A stretch of 32,360 bases of DNA from Brevibacterium sp. HMSC07C04 (GCF_001815905.1 NZ_KV823268.1:83568-115927), one strand, 5' to 3'. Positions 8,143-16,579 are shown, counted from the first letter of the stretch. A program made the numbers and translations. The notes: generated by a model not told the origin, from the sequence alone.

Positions 8143-9066
8143 TCACGCGGTGGTCGAAGGCTTTGGGAAGGGGTCTCCCGTGATCCTTTCGAAGGCCTCG
8201 ATGTAGCGTGCCGAAGTCTTTTCGATGATGTCCTGGGGCAGCTGAGGGGGCTGCTGTCCGCTGCTCTTGTCCCAGCCCGATGCGGGGCTGGTCAGCCAGT
8301 CGCGGACGAACTGCTTGTCGAAGCTCGCCTGTGATCTGCCCGGCTGATAGTCGTGTGCGTCCCAAAACCGCGAGGAGTCCGGGGTGAGCACCTCGTCTCC
8401 CAGCACAATGTCTCCGGCACCGTTGCGGCCGAACTCGAACTTCGTGTCAGCCAGGATGATGCCGCGCTCGCGGGCGATTTCCTCAGCCCGCGCGTACACC
8501 TTGAGCGTGAGCTCGCGGAGAGCCTGCGCATCAGCTTCGCCGATCATGTCGGCTGACTTCTCGAAGGTGATGTTCTCGTCGTGTTCGCCGACCTCGGCTT
8601 TTGCCGCGGGCGTGTAGATCGGATCGGCAAGACGATCGGATTCGCCGAGCCCTTCGGGCAGCGCCACTCCGCAGACAGCTCCGGTTCGCTGGTAGTCGGC
8701 CAGCCCCGATCCGGTCAGGTAGCCCCGTGCCACGCACTCGATGGGGAACATGGTGAGCGGTTCGCAGATGAGTCCGCGCCCGGCAACCTCAGCGGGCACA
8801 TCGGCGCTCACCACGTGGTTGCCGACGATGTCCCCCAGCTGGTCGAACCACCAGGCGGACAGCCCGGTGAGGACGGCGCCCTTGTGGGGGATCTCCGATT
8901 CCAGTACGAAGTCGTAGGCGGAGATGCGATCGGATGCGACCATGAGCAGAGACTGGGCGACCTCAATCGATTCGGCGCTTTCGGGCACGTAGAGGTCGCG
9001 GACCTTGCCGGAGTAGACGTGCTTCCAACCCGGAACGGCGACTGCCTCAACCTGGTGGCCTGTCAT
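8143..9066 (-). CDS. purC: SAICAR synthetase PurC
   Basis: Phosphoribosylaminoimidazole-succinocarboxamide synthase (307 aa) joins CAIR and aspartate using ATP in purine synthesis. Diagnostic segments are YSGKVRDLY near the N-terminus, LLMVASDRISAYDFVL, the MFPIECVARGYLTGSG block, ITFEKSAD, and ILADTKFEFG followed by DEVLTPDSSRFWDA. The open frame extends upstream to 9147, but the ATG at 9066 is chosen because it overlaps the purD stop as ATGA and places MTGHQVEAVAVPGWKHVYSGKVRDL at the expected N-terminus. It is thus translationally coupled to purD. Confidence 0.95.
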   Translation of the reverse strand: MTGHQVEAVAVPGWKHVYSGKVRDLYVPESAESIEVAQSLLMVASDRISAYDFVLESEIPHKGAVLTGLSAWWFDQLGDIVGNHVVSADVPAEVAGRGLICEPLTMFPIECVARGYLTGSGLADYQRTGAVCGVALPEGLGESDRLADPIYTPAAKAEVGEHDENITFEKSADMIGEADAQALRELTLKVYARAEEIARERGIILADTKFEFGRNGAGDIVLGDEVLTPDSSRFWDAHDYQPGRSQASFDKQFVRDWLTSPASGWDKSSGQQPPQLPQDIIEKTSARYIEAFERITGDPFPKPSTTA

Positions 9067-10352
9067 CGGCTTCCTCCCTGCGGGATCGTGATGCGGTTTT
9101 CTGCTGCGGCCTGGGCAATGTCGGTGCGATGGTGCTCGCCGGGCCACTCAATAAGGCCAACGGCCTCGTAGGCGCGGCTGCGCGCGTCGGCAAGATCGGC
9201 ACCGAGTGCGGTCACCGACAGTACGCGCCCGCCGCTGGTTGTCAGTTCCCCGTTGCCTGCCGTCGATGTTCCAGCGTGGAACACGTGCACGTCTTCCAGT
9301 GCATTGGCCTGGTCAATGCCGGTGATGACATCGCCCTTGGCGGGGCTGGCCGGGTAGTTCTGCGCGGCCATGACAACCGTGACGGCCGCCTTGTCGGCCC
9401 ATTCAAGCGGCGGCAGCTGTGCCAGCCGACCGGTTGCCGCAGCGTGCAGCACAGTGCCCAGAGGGCTTGTCAGCCGCTGCAGAACAGCCTGGGTTTCCGG
9501 ATCGCCGAACCGGGCGTTGAACTCGATGACCTCAATGCCGTTCTTCGTCAGCGCCAGCCCGCAGTACAGCAGGCCCACAAAGGGCGTTCCGCGGCGGGCC
9601 ATTTCATCGACAACCGGCTGTGCGACCTGCGCAATGACGTCGTCGACCAGATCCGCGGGAGCCCACGGCAGGGGAGTGTAGGCGCCCATGCCGCCGGTGT
9701 TGGGGCCCTCATCGTCGTCGAGTGCCCGCTTGAAGTCCTGCGCCGGGGCCAGCGGAACCGTGGTGGTGCCGTCGCACAGCACGAACAGCGACACTTCGGG
9801 TCCGTCGAGGAAGTCCTCGATGACAACACGGTCCGCTTCGGCAAGGCACGCGCGGGCGTGGGCCAGGGCTTCGTCCCTGTCAGATGTGACGACAACGCCC
9901 TTGCCGGCGGCCAAGCCGTCGGCTTTGACCACGTGTGGGGCTCCGAATCGGTCAAATGCTTCTTCACATTCGGCAAGCGAGGTCGCGGCGACCGACTGCG
10001 ATGTGGGAACTCCCGCGGCCTGCATGATCTCCTTGGCAAAGGCTTTCGAGCCTTCAAGCTCTGCCGCGGCGGCATCCGGGCCGAAGACTGCGATCCCCGC
10101 TTCCCGCAACGCATCGCCGACACCGGCAACCAGGGGAGCTTCGGGGCCGATGACTACGAGGTCTGCCGCAAGCTCGTGGGCAAGTGCGACAACCGCCCGC
10201 GGGTCGGTCAGTTCTACGCTGCGAATCTCACATTCCTGTGCCATACCCGGATTGCCGGGCGCTGCGAAGAGCGCGTGAACTCCGGGATCGGCGGCCAAAC
10301 CGGTGACAAGGGCGTGTTCGCGGGCGCCCGAACCCAAAACCAAGACCTTCAC
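9063..10352 (-). CDS. purD: Phosphoribosylamine-glycine ligase PurD
   Basis: GAR synthetase (429 aa), an ATP-grasp enzyme ligating phosphoribosylamine and glycine. It begins VKVLVLGSGAREHAL, the canonical PurD N-terminus. It carries VIGPEAPLVAG, the ATP-binding region HVVKADGLAAGKGVVV, DFKRALDDDEGPNTGGMGAY, and the metal-binding IEFNARFGDPETQ. The frame stays open far upstream, but homology fixes the start at GTG 10352. TAAACT lies 7 nt before this GTG, so the transcript is probably leaderless. It is divergent from the asparaginase gene, with only 75 bp between the two start codons, and coupled to purC downstream. Confidence 0.96.
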   Translation of the reverse strand: MKVLVLGSGAREHALVTGLAADPGVHALFAAPGNPGMAQECEIRSVELTDPRAVVALAHELAADLVVIGPEAPLVAGVGDALREAGIAVFGPDAAAAELEGSKAFAKEIMQAAGVPTSQSVAATSLAECEEAFDRFGAPHVVKADGLAAGKGVVVTSDRDEALAHARACLAEADRVVIEDFLDGPEVSLFVLCDGTTTVPLAPAQDFKRALDDDEGPNTGGMGAYTPLPWAPADLVDDVIAQVAQPVVDEMARRGTPFVGLLYCGLALTKNGIEVIEFNARFGDPETQAVLQRLTSPLGTVLHAAATGRLAQLPPLEWADKAAVTVVMAAQNYPASPAKGDVITGIDQANALEDVHVFHAGTSTAGNGELTTSGGRVLSVTALGADLADARSRAYEAVGLIEWPGEHHRTDIAQAAAENRITIPQGGSR

Positions 10353-10427
10353 AACGAAAAGTTTAGCCGTCAACATCGCACGGGCTCTGACGTGACCTCG
10401 TGGCGGCGTGCGCTTAGGGTGTACGGC
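10353..10427. promoter_or_regulatory. Divergent leaderless promoters between purD and the asparaginase gene
   Basis: The 75-bp gap holds two back-to-back promoters. Rightwards: GTGACC (10392-10397), 17-nt spacer, TAGGGT (10415-10420), then 7 nt and the ATG at 10428. Leftwards: TAAACT on the minus strand (10365-10360), then 7 nt and the GTG at 10352. Neither start has room for a ribosome binding site, so both mRNAs probably begin at or next to the start codon. Purine genes and asparaginase may therefore share control here, though no operator was recognised. Confidence 0.6.
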
Positions 10428-11498
10428 ATGCAGACCTTCACCGCAGACAGCTCCGAAGAGCTCGCCGTCGTATCCCGCTCTGACTTCGTCGAATCGCGGC
10501 ACATCGGCTCGGCGGCTCTCGTAGACCCCAGCGGTGTTGTCGTCGCAGCGATAGGGGCCCCTGCGGAGCCGGTGTTCGCCCGGTCGTGCCTCAAACCGCT
10601 GCAGGCGATTGCGTGCATGCAGCTGGGCGTGCCGCTTTCTGGGGAGGCCGCGGTTCTGGCAAGCGCCAGCCACCGTGCAGAAGCCGAACACGTGTCGGTT
10701 GTCAAGAGCATGTTGTCGTCGGTCAACCTCGGCGAAGACGACCTCCAGTGCCCATCCTGCGCACCGGCTGATGCTGACAACAGGGCGGCTATGCGCATGA
10801 GCGGCCGGGCTGAATCGCGGCTGTTCTTCAACTGCTCCGGCAAACACGCCGCCTTCCTCATGGCACAGAAGATCGCAGGCGGACGGCCGGAAGACTATCT
10901 GCGCCCCGATTCGATCGTGCAGAAGCAGGTTCGGCAGACAGTGGAGGACTTCTGCGGTGAAGCTGTCAGCGCTGCTGGAATCGACGGCTGCGGAGCCCCC
11001 GTATATGCGCTGAGCCTGCCCGGTCTGGCCCGCGGAATCTCCGGCGCAGCCTCTGGAAGAACCGAGAGCGCTCATCAGCTGATGTCTGCCGTTTTGGGCA
11101 GCCCGTGGGCAATCGAAGGCCGCGGCAAAGAGAACTCGGTCGTCATCGAACGGCTGGGCATCCTCGCCAAAAAAGGCGCCGAGGGCGTGTGTGTCATGGC
11201 CACACCCGATGGCTGGGCGGCTGCGGTCAAAGTGCTCGACGGTTCTTCGCGCCCGGCCTCACTTGTCGCCCTGCGCCTGCTTGCATCCGCAGGTGCGGTG
11301 AACATGGAGGCCGCGCTGGGGGTTCTGTCCGATGTTGCGCCGCGCGTCACGGGCGGGGCAGACGAACACGGACGCGCGCTCGATGCCGGTGAAGTTCTGC
11401 CCGGCGCGGGCCTGCTGGCCGCGGAATCCAAACTCGCCGCATCCAGGCCGGACGCCCCGACCGGCACAGCCGCCGACCGCGAAGACCTCCCGGTCTGA
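10428..11498 (+). CDS. Asparaginase II family protein (L-asparaginase)
   Basis: Probable thermolabile (Rhizobium etli type, asparaginase_II family) L-asparaginase, 356 aa, hydrolysing asparagine to aspartate and ammonia. This family is unrelated to E. coli AnsA/AnsB. Signature segments visible are FARSCLKPLQA, LASASH, CPSCAPADADNR, FNCSGKHAAFLMA, DGCGAPVYALSL and GRGKENSVV. The open frame extends more than 1 kb upstream antisense to purD, but the protein clearly begins at the ATG at 10428, 7 nt behind a TAGGGT box. No signal peptide, so cytoplasmic. Downstream genes (SCP, membrane protein, purF, purM) follow on the same strand at 31-52 bp spacing. Aspartate is a PurC substrate, so co-location may be meaningful. 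Confidence 0.9.
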   Translation: MQTFTADSSEELAVVSRSDFVESRHIGSAALVDPSGVVVAAIGAPAEPVFARSCLKPLQAIACMQLGVPLSGEAAVLASASHRAEAEHVSVVKSMLSSVNLGEDDLQCPSCAPADADNRAAMRMSGRAESRLFFNCSGKHAAFLMAQKIAGGRPEDYLRPDSIVQKQVRQTVEDFCGEAVSAAGIDGCGAPVYALSLPGLARGISGAASGRTESAHQLMSAVLGSPWAIEGRGKENSVVIERLGILAKKGAEGVCVMATPDGWAAAVKVLDGSSRPASLVALRLLASAGAVNMEAALGVLSDVAPRVTGGADEHGRALDAGEVLPGAGLLAAESKLAASRPDAPTGTAADREDLPV

Positions 11499-11538
11499 GA
11501 CCCGAACTGAGCCGCACCGAACAGCACTGAGGAGCAGC

Positions 11539-11922
11539 ATGAGCATCCGCCGTCGCATTGATCCCGAAGAAGGGCGTCGAGCACTTGAGGTTTGGCAGGA
11601 GTGGCGCAACCACCAAAGCGGTGACGTCGACCGAGCGACCCTCGCCACCGCCGTGCGCTACGCCGTGGAGGAATTCGCTGAGCGCAACCCCGGTGGTGCG
11701 GTCGAAATCCGCATCCCGCCGTTTGCCGCCGCCCAGGCCATCGAGGGTCCCAAGCATTCCCGCGGAACACCCCCGAATGTCGTCGAGGTCCAGCCGGAGA
11801 CCTGGCTCCTGCTGGTCACGGGGCAGGCTGACTTCGCTGACGAGGTGAAGGCCGGCCGGGTGGAAGCCTCCGGCACCCGCTCAGACCTGAGCGAGCATCT
11901 GCCTCTTCGCGGCGTGCTCTAG
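11539..11922 (+). CDS. SCP_3-type sterol carrier family protein
   Basis: Small cytoplasmic protein (127 aa) matching the bacterial sterol-carrier-like family found beside purF in many actinobacteria. Visible features are the basic N-terminus MSIRRRIDPEEGRRALE, the stretch VRYAVEEFAERNPGGAVEIRIPP, the conserved HSRGTPPNVVEV, and PETWLLLVTGQADF. The biochemical role is not established; lipid or cofactor carriage is guessed from the fold. The ATG at 11539 has TGAGGAG about 5 nt upstream, so it is translated from a leadered or polycistronic mRNA. It sits 40 bp after the asparaginase stop and 52 bp before a small membrane-protein gene. Confidence 0.8.
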   Translation: MSIRRRIDPEEGRRALEVWQEWRNHQSGDVDRATLATAVRYAVEEFAERNPGGAVEIRIPPFAAAQAIEGPKHSRGTPPNVVEVQPETWLLLVTGQADFADEVKAGRVEASGTRSDLSEHLPLRGVL

Positions 11923-11974
11923 AATCGTCTGCCGGTCCGCAAACTGCCTCAAGCCCAGTCGTCTGGAGAACCCG

Positions 11975-12409
11975 ATGAAGAAAACCGCCCTCGTCTCCGT
12001 CCGTCGAGCCCCGAAGTACGGGTCCTTCGCTGCCGTCGGGGCGCTTGTTGGAGTTCTCATCGCCGGTGTGCTGGCTTTTCTTCCCTTCGACATGGGCGAG
12101 CTGACCCAGGAGTACAGCCGCGGCGCGGTCGTCGGCATGGGAGTTGTTCTGCTCGCGCTGACCGGAGCCGTTCTGGGTGCCGGGGTCGCACTGATTCTGG
12201 ATGCGGTTCTGCGGCGCAAGGCGCGCACCGTGGAAGTCACCGGCCACTACGAAGAGCAGGGCGGACCAGAAGCTGAGGCAGCAGAAGCCGCCCGGGCAGC
12301 TCAAGCCGAAGAAGAAGAGGAAGCCGACGGCACCTCGCTCGAAACCAGCCCAGAAGAGCAGCGCGACCAGACTGCCGCCGAACAGACCCGCGCAGACCGA
12401 GAGGGCTGA
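11975..12409 (+). CDS. Small two-helix membrane protein with acidic C-terminal tail
   Basis: Predicted integral membrane protein of 144 aa, no assigned function. Two hydrophobic segments are visible: about residues 18-37 (AAVGALVGVLIAGVLAFLPF) and about 50-77 (RGAVVGMGVVLLALTGAVLGAGVALIL), followed by a positive patch LRRKAR. The tail from about residue 88 to 144 is rich in Glu, Ala and Asp and likely disordered, facing the cytoplasm by the positive-inside rule. Similar proteins occur upstream of purF in other actinobacteria, sometimes loosely labelled as potassium transporter, which this sequence does not support. Start: ATG at 11975 with CTGGAG upstream. 31 bp separate it from purF. Confidence 0.75.
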   Translation: MKKTALVSVRRAPKYGSFAAVGALVGVLIAGVLAFLPFDMGELTQEYSRGAVVGMGVVLLALTGAVLGAGVALILDAVLRRKARTVEVTGHYEEQGGPEAEAAEAARAAQAEEEEEADGTSLETSPEEQRDQTAAEQTRADREG

Positions 12410-12440
12410 ATCCGGCAGAGCGTGTGGAACAATAGCGACT

Positions 12441-13952
12441 GTGGCACGTGCAGATGGACACCTGACAGCTGTTGTTGACTCCGCCGACAAAGGCCAAGAC
12501 GAATGTGGCGTGTTCGGTGTGTGGGCACCGGGTGAGGAAGTCGCCAAGCTCAGCTACTTCGGCCTCTACGCCCTGCAGCACCGCGGCACCCAGTCGGCTG
12601 GCATTGCCGCCTCGACCGGCGAGCAGATCCTCGTCTTCCGCGACATGGGGCTCGTCTCCCAGGTGTTTGACGAAAACGACCTCGAAACCCTGCCGGGCCA
12701 CATGGCCATCGGCCACACCCGCTATTCCACAACCGGCGCGCACGCCTGGGAAAACGCCCAGCCCACCCTGGGCCCAACAGGCTACGGATCTGTTGCCCTG
12801 TGCCACAACGGCAACCTCACGAACTTCGACGAACTCCAAAGCCTGGCCGATGAGCGCCTGGACAAGCACCGCGAAGTCGTTGCCGCCCACAAGCAGAAAC
12901 CGCGGCGCACACGCGCCCACCGCGACTCATCGTCTGACACATCGCTCATCACGGAGCTGCTCGCATCATCCGATGCCGACAATCTGACTGACGCCGCACT
13001 GGGCCTCCTGCCGCAGATCAAGGGCGCTTTCAGTCTCGTGTTCATGGACGAGAACACCCTGTACGCCGCACGTGACCGCCACGGTGTGCGCCCGCTGGCG
13101 CTGGGCAAGATCGACCGCGGTTGGGTTGTGGCATCAGAAACCGCCGCTCTTGACATCGTCGGAGCGTCGTTCGTGCGCGAAATCCAGCCCGGCGAACTCA
13201 TAGCAATTGACGAAGACGGTCTGCGCAGCCACCGCTTTGCCCAGGAGCAGGCTGCCCGCTGCGTTTTCGAATACGTCTACCTGGCTCGGCCCGACAGCGT
13301 CATCAACGGCAAAACAGTGCACAGTTCGCGGGTAGAAATGGGCCGCCGTCTGGCCCGTGAGCACCCGGTCGATGCCGATCTCGTGATCGCCACCCCGGAC
13401 TCCGGTACGCCCGCCGCGGTCGGCTACGCAGAAGAATCGGGCATCCCGTTTGGGCAGGGGCTGATGAAGAACGCCTACGTCGGCCGCACATTCATCCAGC
13501 CTTCGCAGACCATTCGCCAGCTGGGCATTCGGCTCAAGCTCAACCCGGTGAAAGAGAACATCGAGGGCAAGCGCCTGGTGGTTGTGGACGACTCGATTGT
13601 CCGAGGCAATACGCAGCGCGCACTCATCCGCATGTTGCGCGAAGCCGGCGCCAAGGAAATCCATGTGCGGATCTCCGCACCGCCGGTCAAGTGGCCGTGT
13701 TTCTTCGGCATTGACTTCGCCACCCGCGCCGAACTCATTGCCAACGGCCTCGACACCCAGGAGATCTGCCGTTCTCTCGGGGCTGATTCGCTCGGCTACA
13801 TCAGCCTGGACGGCATGATCGAGGCAACCACGCAGAACAGCAGTGAGCTGTGCACGGCCTGCTTCTCCGGTGACTACAGGATTCCGATTCCGCCGCAAGC
13901 CGATCTGACTGACGCAGAACTCTCTGGAACATCTGGAACAAAGGACAGCTGA
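12441..13952 (+). CDS. purF: Amidophosphoribosyltransferase PurF
   Basis: Glutamine PRPP amidotransferase (503 aa), the committed step of purine synthesis. It has a short propeptide of 21 residues before the catalytic Cys22 in DECGVFGVW, where self-cleavage would expose the N-terminal nucleophile. Glutaminase motifs include LQHRGTQSAG, IGHTRYST and LCHNGNLTN. The PRPP-binding loop is LVVVDDSIVRGNTQ. Cysteines in CVFEYVY, in PPVKWPCFFG and in SELCTACFSGDY fit the 4Fe-4S ligands of the Bacillus-type enzyme. GTG at 12441 is chosen because it fits the propeptide length; AACAAT 7 nt upstream is a weak -10 candidate. A basic insertion around KQKPRRTRAHRD is unremarkable in actinobacteria. purM follows after 1 nt. 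Confidence 0.96.
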   Translation: MARADGHLTAVVDSADKGQDECGVFGVWAPGEEVAKLSYFGLYALQHRGTQSAGIAASTGEQILVFRDMGLVSQVFDENDLETLPGHMAIGHTRYSTTGAHAWENAQPTLGPTGYGSVALCHNGNLTNFDELQSLADERLDKHREVVAAHKQKPRRTRAHRDSSSDTSLITELLASSDADNLTDAALGLLPQIKGAFSLVFMDENTLYAARDRHGVRPLALGKIDRGWVVASETAALDIVGASFVREIQPGELIAIDEDGLRSHRFAQEQAARCVFEYVYLARPDSVINGKTVHSSRVEMGRRLAREHPVDADLVIATPDSGTPAAVGYAEESGIPFGQGLMKNAYVGRTFIQPSQTIRQLGIRLKLNPVKENIEGKRLVVVDDSIVRGNTQRALIRMLREAGAKEIHVRISAPPVKWPCFFGIDFATRAELIANGLDTQEICRSLGADSLGYISLDGMIEATTQNSSELCTACFSGDYRIPIPPQADLTDAELSGTSGTKDS

Positions 13953-13953
13953 C

Positions 13954-15126
13954 ATGACTCCGCCGAATTCCGCGACTGGCCCCCTGCACGGACCGGCTGC
14001 TTCTACAGGCCAAGCGGATGAAGACGGCCACCGTCTGACCGACAGGCCCGAAACCACCTACGCGTCTGCGGGGGTCGACGTCGAAGCCGGTGACCGTGCC
14101 GTCGAACTGATGAAGTCCGCTGTGGCGGCAACGCACAACGCGAACGTCGTCGGCGGTGTGGGCGGCTTCGCCGGCATGTTCGACGCTTCTTTCCTCAAGG
14201 ACTACGACCGCCCGCTTCTGGCGTCCTCCACTGACGGTGTGGGCACGAAGGTTGCAATTGCCCAGCAGATGAACATTCACGACACGATCGGCTGGGACCT
14301 CGTGGGCATGGTTGTCGACGACATCATCGTCGGTGGGGCCAAGCCGCTGTTCATGACCGACTACATTGCCTGCGGCAAGCTCGTTCCCGAACGGATCGCC
14401 GACATCGTCCGCGGTATTGCCGAAGCGTGCCGCGAAGCCGATGTTGCGCTGGTCGGCGGTGAAACTGCGGAACACCCCGGCTTGCTGGGCGAAGACGAAT
14501 ACGATGTTGCAGGTGCTGCCACGGGAGTCGTTGAGGCCGCCGATATGCTCGGTGCGCAGAAAGTGCAGGCAGGCGATGTCCTCATCGGACTTCCCGCTTC
14601 CGGTCTGCATTCAAACGGGTATTCGCTGGTGCGGCGCATCATCGCGGATGCCGACTGGGACCTGCACGCGCGCGTTGATGAATTCGGCCGCACCCTGGGC
14701 GAAGAGCTCCTGGTGCCCACCCGGGTCTACACCGGTCAGCTGCTCGAACTTCTGGAAAACCAGCCCGGTGCGGTGCACGCCATGTCGCACGTGACCGGCG
14801 GCGGCCTGTCGGCCAATATGGCACGCGTCCTGCCTGCCGGTTCGATCGGCATTATGCGCCGCAGCACGTGGGAGGTTCCCCCGGTGTTCAGCGTGCTGGG
14901 CGACCTGGGCGGTGTTCCGCAGGCTGACCGTGAGCGCACGTGGAACATGGGTGTGGGCATGGTGCTCATCGTCGACGCCAACCGCGTGGACGATGTCCTG
15001 GGCTCTTTCCGCGGTTCGTGGATTCTAGGCGAGGTTGCCGAAGACACCGGCAAACACTCATCCGACAGCTTCTACGTCACCGGCGCTAAGGGCGTCGACG
15101 GCGGTGCGGCCATCCTGCTGGACTGA
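13954..15126 (+). CDS. purM: Phosphoribosylformylglycinamidine cyclo-ligase PurM
   Basis: AIR synthetase (390 aa) that closes the imidazole ring of FGAM using ATP. It shows TYASAGVDVEAGDRAVELMK, the glycine-rich VGGVGGFAGMFD, LLASSTDGVGTK, DLVGMVVDDIIVGGAKPLF, GGETAEHPG and LIGLPASGLHSNGYSLVR. The ATG at 13954 is 1 nt after the purF stop, with AAGGAC upstream. It gives about 35 residues of Pro/Ala/Gly/Thr-rich sequence before the usual start of the family, so a non-conserved N-terminal extension is present unless translation starts later. Two hairpins follow the stop. Confidence 0.96.
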   Translation: MTPPNSATGPLHGPAASTGQADEDGHRLTDRPETTYASAGVDVEAGDRAVELMKSAVAATHNANVVGGVGGFAGMFDASFLKDYDRPLLASSTDGVGTKVAIAQQMNIHDTIGWDLVGMVVDDIIVGGAKPLFMTDYIACGKLVPERIADIVRGIAEACREADVALVGGETAEHPGLLGEDEYDVAGAATGVVEAADMLGAQKVQAGDVLIGLPASGLHSNGYSLVRRIIADADWDLHARVDEFGRTLGEELLVPTRVYTGQLLELLENQPGAVHAMSHVTGGGLSANMARVLPAGSIGIMRRSTWEVPPVFSVLGDLGGVPQADRERTWNMGVGMVLIVDANRVDDVLGSFRGSWILGEVAEDTGKHSSDSFYVTGAKGVDGGAAILLD

Positions 15127-15140
15127 GACTGTCCCGCAGC

Positions 15141-15165
15141 GGTGCCGCCTGACTGGGGCGGCACC
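15141..15165 (+). terminator. Hairpin downstream of purM
   Basis: GGTGCCGCC (15141-15149) and GGCGGCACC (15157-15165) form a 9-bp perfect stem with a 7-nt loop, 14 bp after the purM stop. No strong U-tract follows, so it may act with the next hairpin. Confidence 0.65.
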
Positions 15166-15222
15166 TCGGCAGTTCACCAGCGCCCGGCGGTGCGCCGACC
15201 AAAACAGGCCAGCTAAAACAAG

Positions 15223-15260
15223 CAGTGGGGGCAGCCAGACCAAGCTGGCTGCCCCCACTG
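15223..15260. terminator. Strong bidirectional terminator between purM and the DUF3073 gene
   Basis: A 16-bp perfect stem (15223-15238 with 15245-15260) and a 6-nt loop lies between the convergent purM and DUF3073 genes. On the minus strand it is followed by CTTGTTTTAG, a U-rich tail, so it fits intrinsic termination of the DUF3073 transcript and backs up termination of purM. Confidence 0.85.
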
Positions 15261-15280
15261 TCCGTGCAGACTAAGGTCCG

Positions 15281-15481
15281 TCAGTCTTCGTCGGAATCGT
15301 AGTCTGCGTATTTTTCTGCGTATTCGGAGTAGTCGGGATCGTCGTCGTACTGATCGTAGTCGTTCGATCCTGATTTGCCGGAAAGCTCCCGCTGAAGGGC
15401 GGAAAGGTCGGTTTCGGGGCTGTAGTACTTGAGTTTCCGGGCTACCTTGATCTGCTTTGCCTTAGCGCGGCCGCGACCCAC
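15281..15481 (-). CDS. DUF3073 family small protein
   Basis: Small actinobacterial protein of unknown function (66 aa). It starts with the conserved GRGRAKAKQIKVARKLKYYSPETD stretch (basic, family-defining) and ends in a very acidic, tyrosine-rich tail of Asp, Glu, Tyr and Ser. This charge split is typical for DUF3073. GTG at 15481 has GAGGGGG 10 nt upstream. It is convergent with purM, with which it is often neighboured in actinobacteria. Confidence 0.88.
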   Translation of the reverse strand: MGRGRAKAKQIKVARKLKYYSPETDLSALQRELSGKSGSNDYDQYDDDPDYSEYAEKYADYDSDED

Positions 15482-15631
15482 AGGCGTCGACCCCCTCTTC
15501 GTCGATCCAGGGCACCCAAGATAGGCCCCGGTTTGCGTTTGTGTGCTTCAGTTCGGCGTCATTCTATCGGACCCCTATGCACTTTGCCATTTGAGACGGG
15601 CCATAAGACGCCGTTTGCTCAGCCGTGCGGC

Positions 15632-15644
15632 TAGGCTGGACGGT
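15632..15644 (+). promoter_or_regulatory. Putative leaderless promoter of the 272-aa hypothetical gene
   Basis: TAGGCT (15632-15637) lies 7 nt before the ATG at 15645, with no ribosome binding site between. The sequence TAGGCTGGACGGTATG closely resembles TAGGGTGTACGGCATG in front of the asparaginase gene. Confidence 0.5.
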
Positions 15645-16463
15645 ATGGCTTATGAGCGCAGGTATCAGGTTTGTCTGAGGGTTTTCGAACCGCTGGACGC
15701 ACATCCGGAACTCGGCGACTATCCGGTGTCGGACAACCGCGCGATGATCGAGGAGCTTGTTGCAGCCGATGCTGACGCCCGGCTGATCAGCTTCCCACCG
15801 GACCCTATTGCCGATTCTTATCGCGGCACTCCGATTTTCCTCACGGCAGAAGAGTGGGGCGATGGCATTACGCGGGTCTGCCCGGTACAGGACGATATTC
15901 GCTCGTGGCACGCTGTTGACGCTTTGGCGGAGAACGTTTCACGCGATGAACTCGACACCCTTGTGCTGAAGTCCGCGCGCAGGCGTGCCGCTGCCCGGCG
16001 TGTGGAGTGGCTGCAGGACGACCCCGATGACCGTGTGTTCACCCGCACCGCCGCTTGGGAGGTTTCACCCGTGTGGTGGCTCGCCTTTGACCTCGACGCT
16101 GACAGGGTCCGCACTGACGAGGCGGAGGACGGCTCCCAGCGCACCTTCATCAGGACGGACATTGTGGCTGCCTCTGCTCGTGTGGGCTGGGCTCTGTCTG
16201 TGGTTCGGGAGAAGTCCCGGCTGCGCGCTGTTGTCGAATCCGCGGCGCAGTTCGGCAAGTGGCTGGAGACTTTTGATCCGAACGCGGTTCTTGAGCTCGA
16301 CCTGGGCGGCATGACGGGTGTGCTCGATCCTGAGCAGGCGCAGGACTACGTTGACTCGTGGGTGGATGCGCTTGACTCCGATGACTTTGACAGCGCTGTC
16401 GCAGCCTTCAACCTGTACACGGAAAGCTGGGAGAAGCTGGGCCTGTTTTCCCGTTCCAGCTGA
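15645..16463 (+). CDS. Conserved hypothetical protein (272 aa)
   Basis: Soluble, acidic protein that I do not recognise with certainty; proteins of this kind are common in actinobacteria near purM and DUF3073. It begins MAYERRYQVCLRVFEPLDAHPEL, with a run of charged residues and no signal peptide or membrane helix. Notable blocks are RRRAAARRVEWLQDD and an AAWEVSPVWWLAFDLDADRV segment with four tryptophans near mid-protein. The C-terminal third is helical with an acidic stretch (WVDALDSDDFDSAVAAF). The open frame reaches back to 15543, but the ATG at 15645 is preferred because it sits 7 nt behind TAGGCT. No catalytic motif is visible. Confidence 0.65.
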   Translation: MAYERRYQVCLRVFEPLDAHPELGDYPVSDNRAMIEELVAADADARLISFPPDPIADSYRGTPIFLTAEEWGDGITRVCPVQDDIRSWHAVDALAENVSRDELDTLVLKSARRRAAARRVEWLQDDPDDRVFTRTAAWEVSPVWWLAFDLDADRVRTDEAEDGSQRTFIRTDIVAASARVGWALSVVREKSRLRAVVESAAQFGKWLETFDPNAVLELDLGGMTGVLDPEQAQDYVDSWVDALDSDDFDSAVAAFNLYTESWEKLGLFSRSS

Positions 16464-16520
16464 AGGACCGCACGTTCGCTGAGGCGTGTCGGCTGGGACG
16501 TGTGACGCTTTCTGACTGTT

Positions 16521-16557
16521 CGCGGCGGCTTCGTGACGATTGATGAACGCCGTCGCG
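16521..16557 (+). terminator. Candidate terminator between the hypothetical gene and metF
   Basis: CGCGGCGGC (16521-16529) can pair with GCCGTCGCG (16549-16557) through nine pairs including one G-U, with a 19-nt loop. It lies 58 bp after the stop and just before the metF start. No T-tract. Confidence 0.4.
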
Positions 16558-16567
16558 GCCGGATTTC

Positions 16568-16579
16568 TAGTGTGACCGT
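16568..16579 (+). promoter_or_regulatory. Putative leaderless promoter of metF
   Basis: TAGTGT (16568-16573) is followed by 6 nt and the ATG at 16580. No ribosome binding site precedes the ATG, which favours a leaderless message. Confidence 0.5.

Noticed and set aside
9129..10427. Upstream extension of the asparaginase frame
   Set aside because: It is antisense to purD. The asparaginase family starts at the ATG at 10428.
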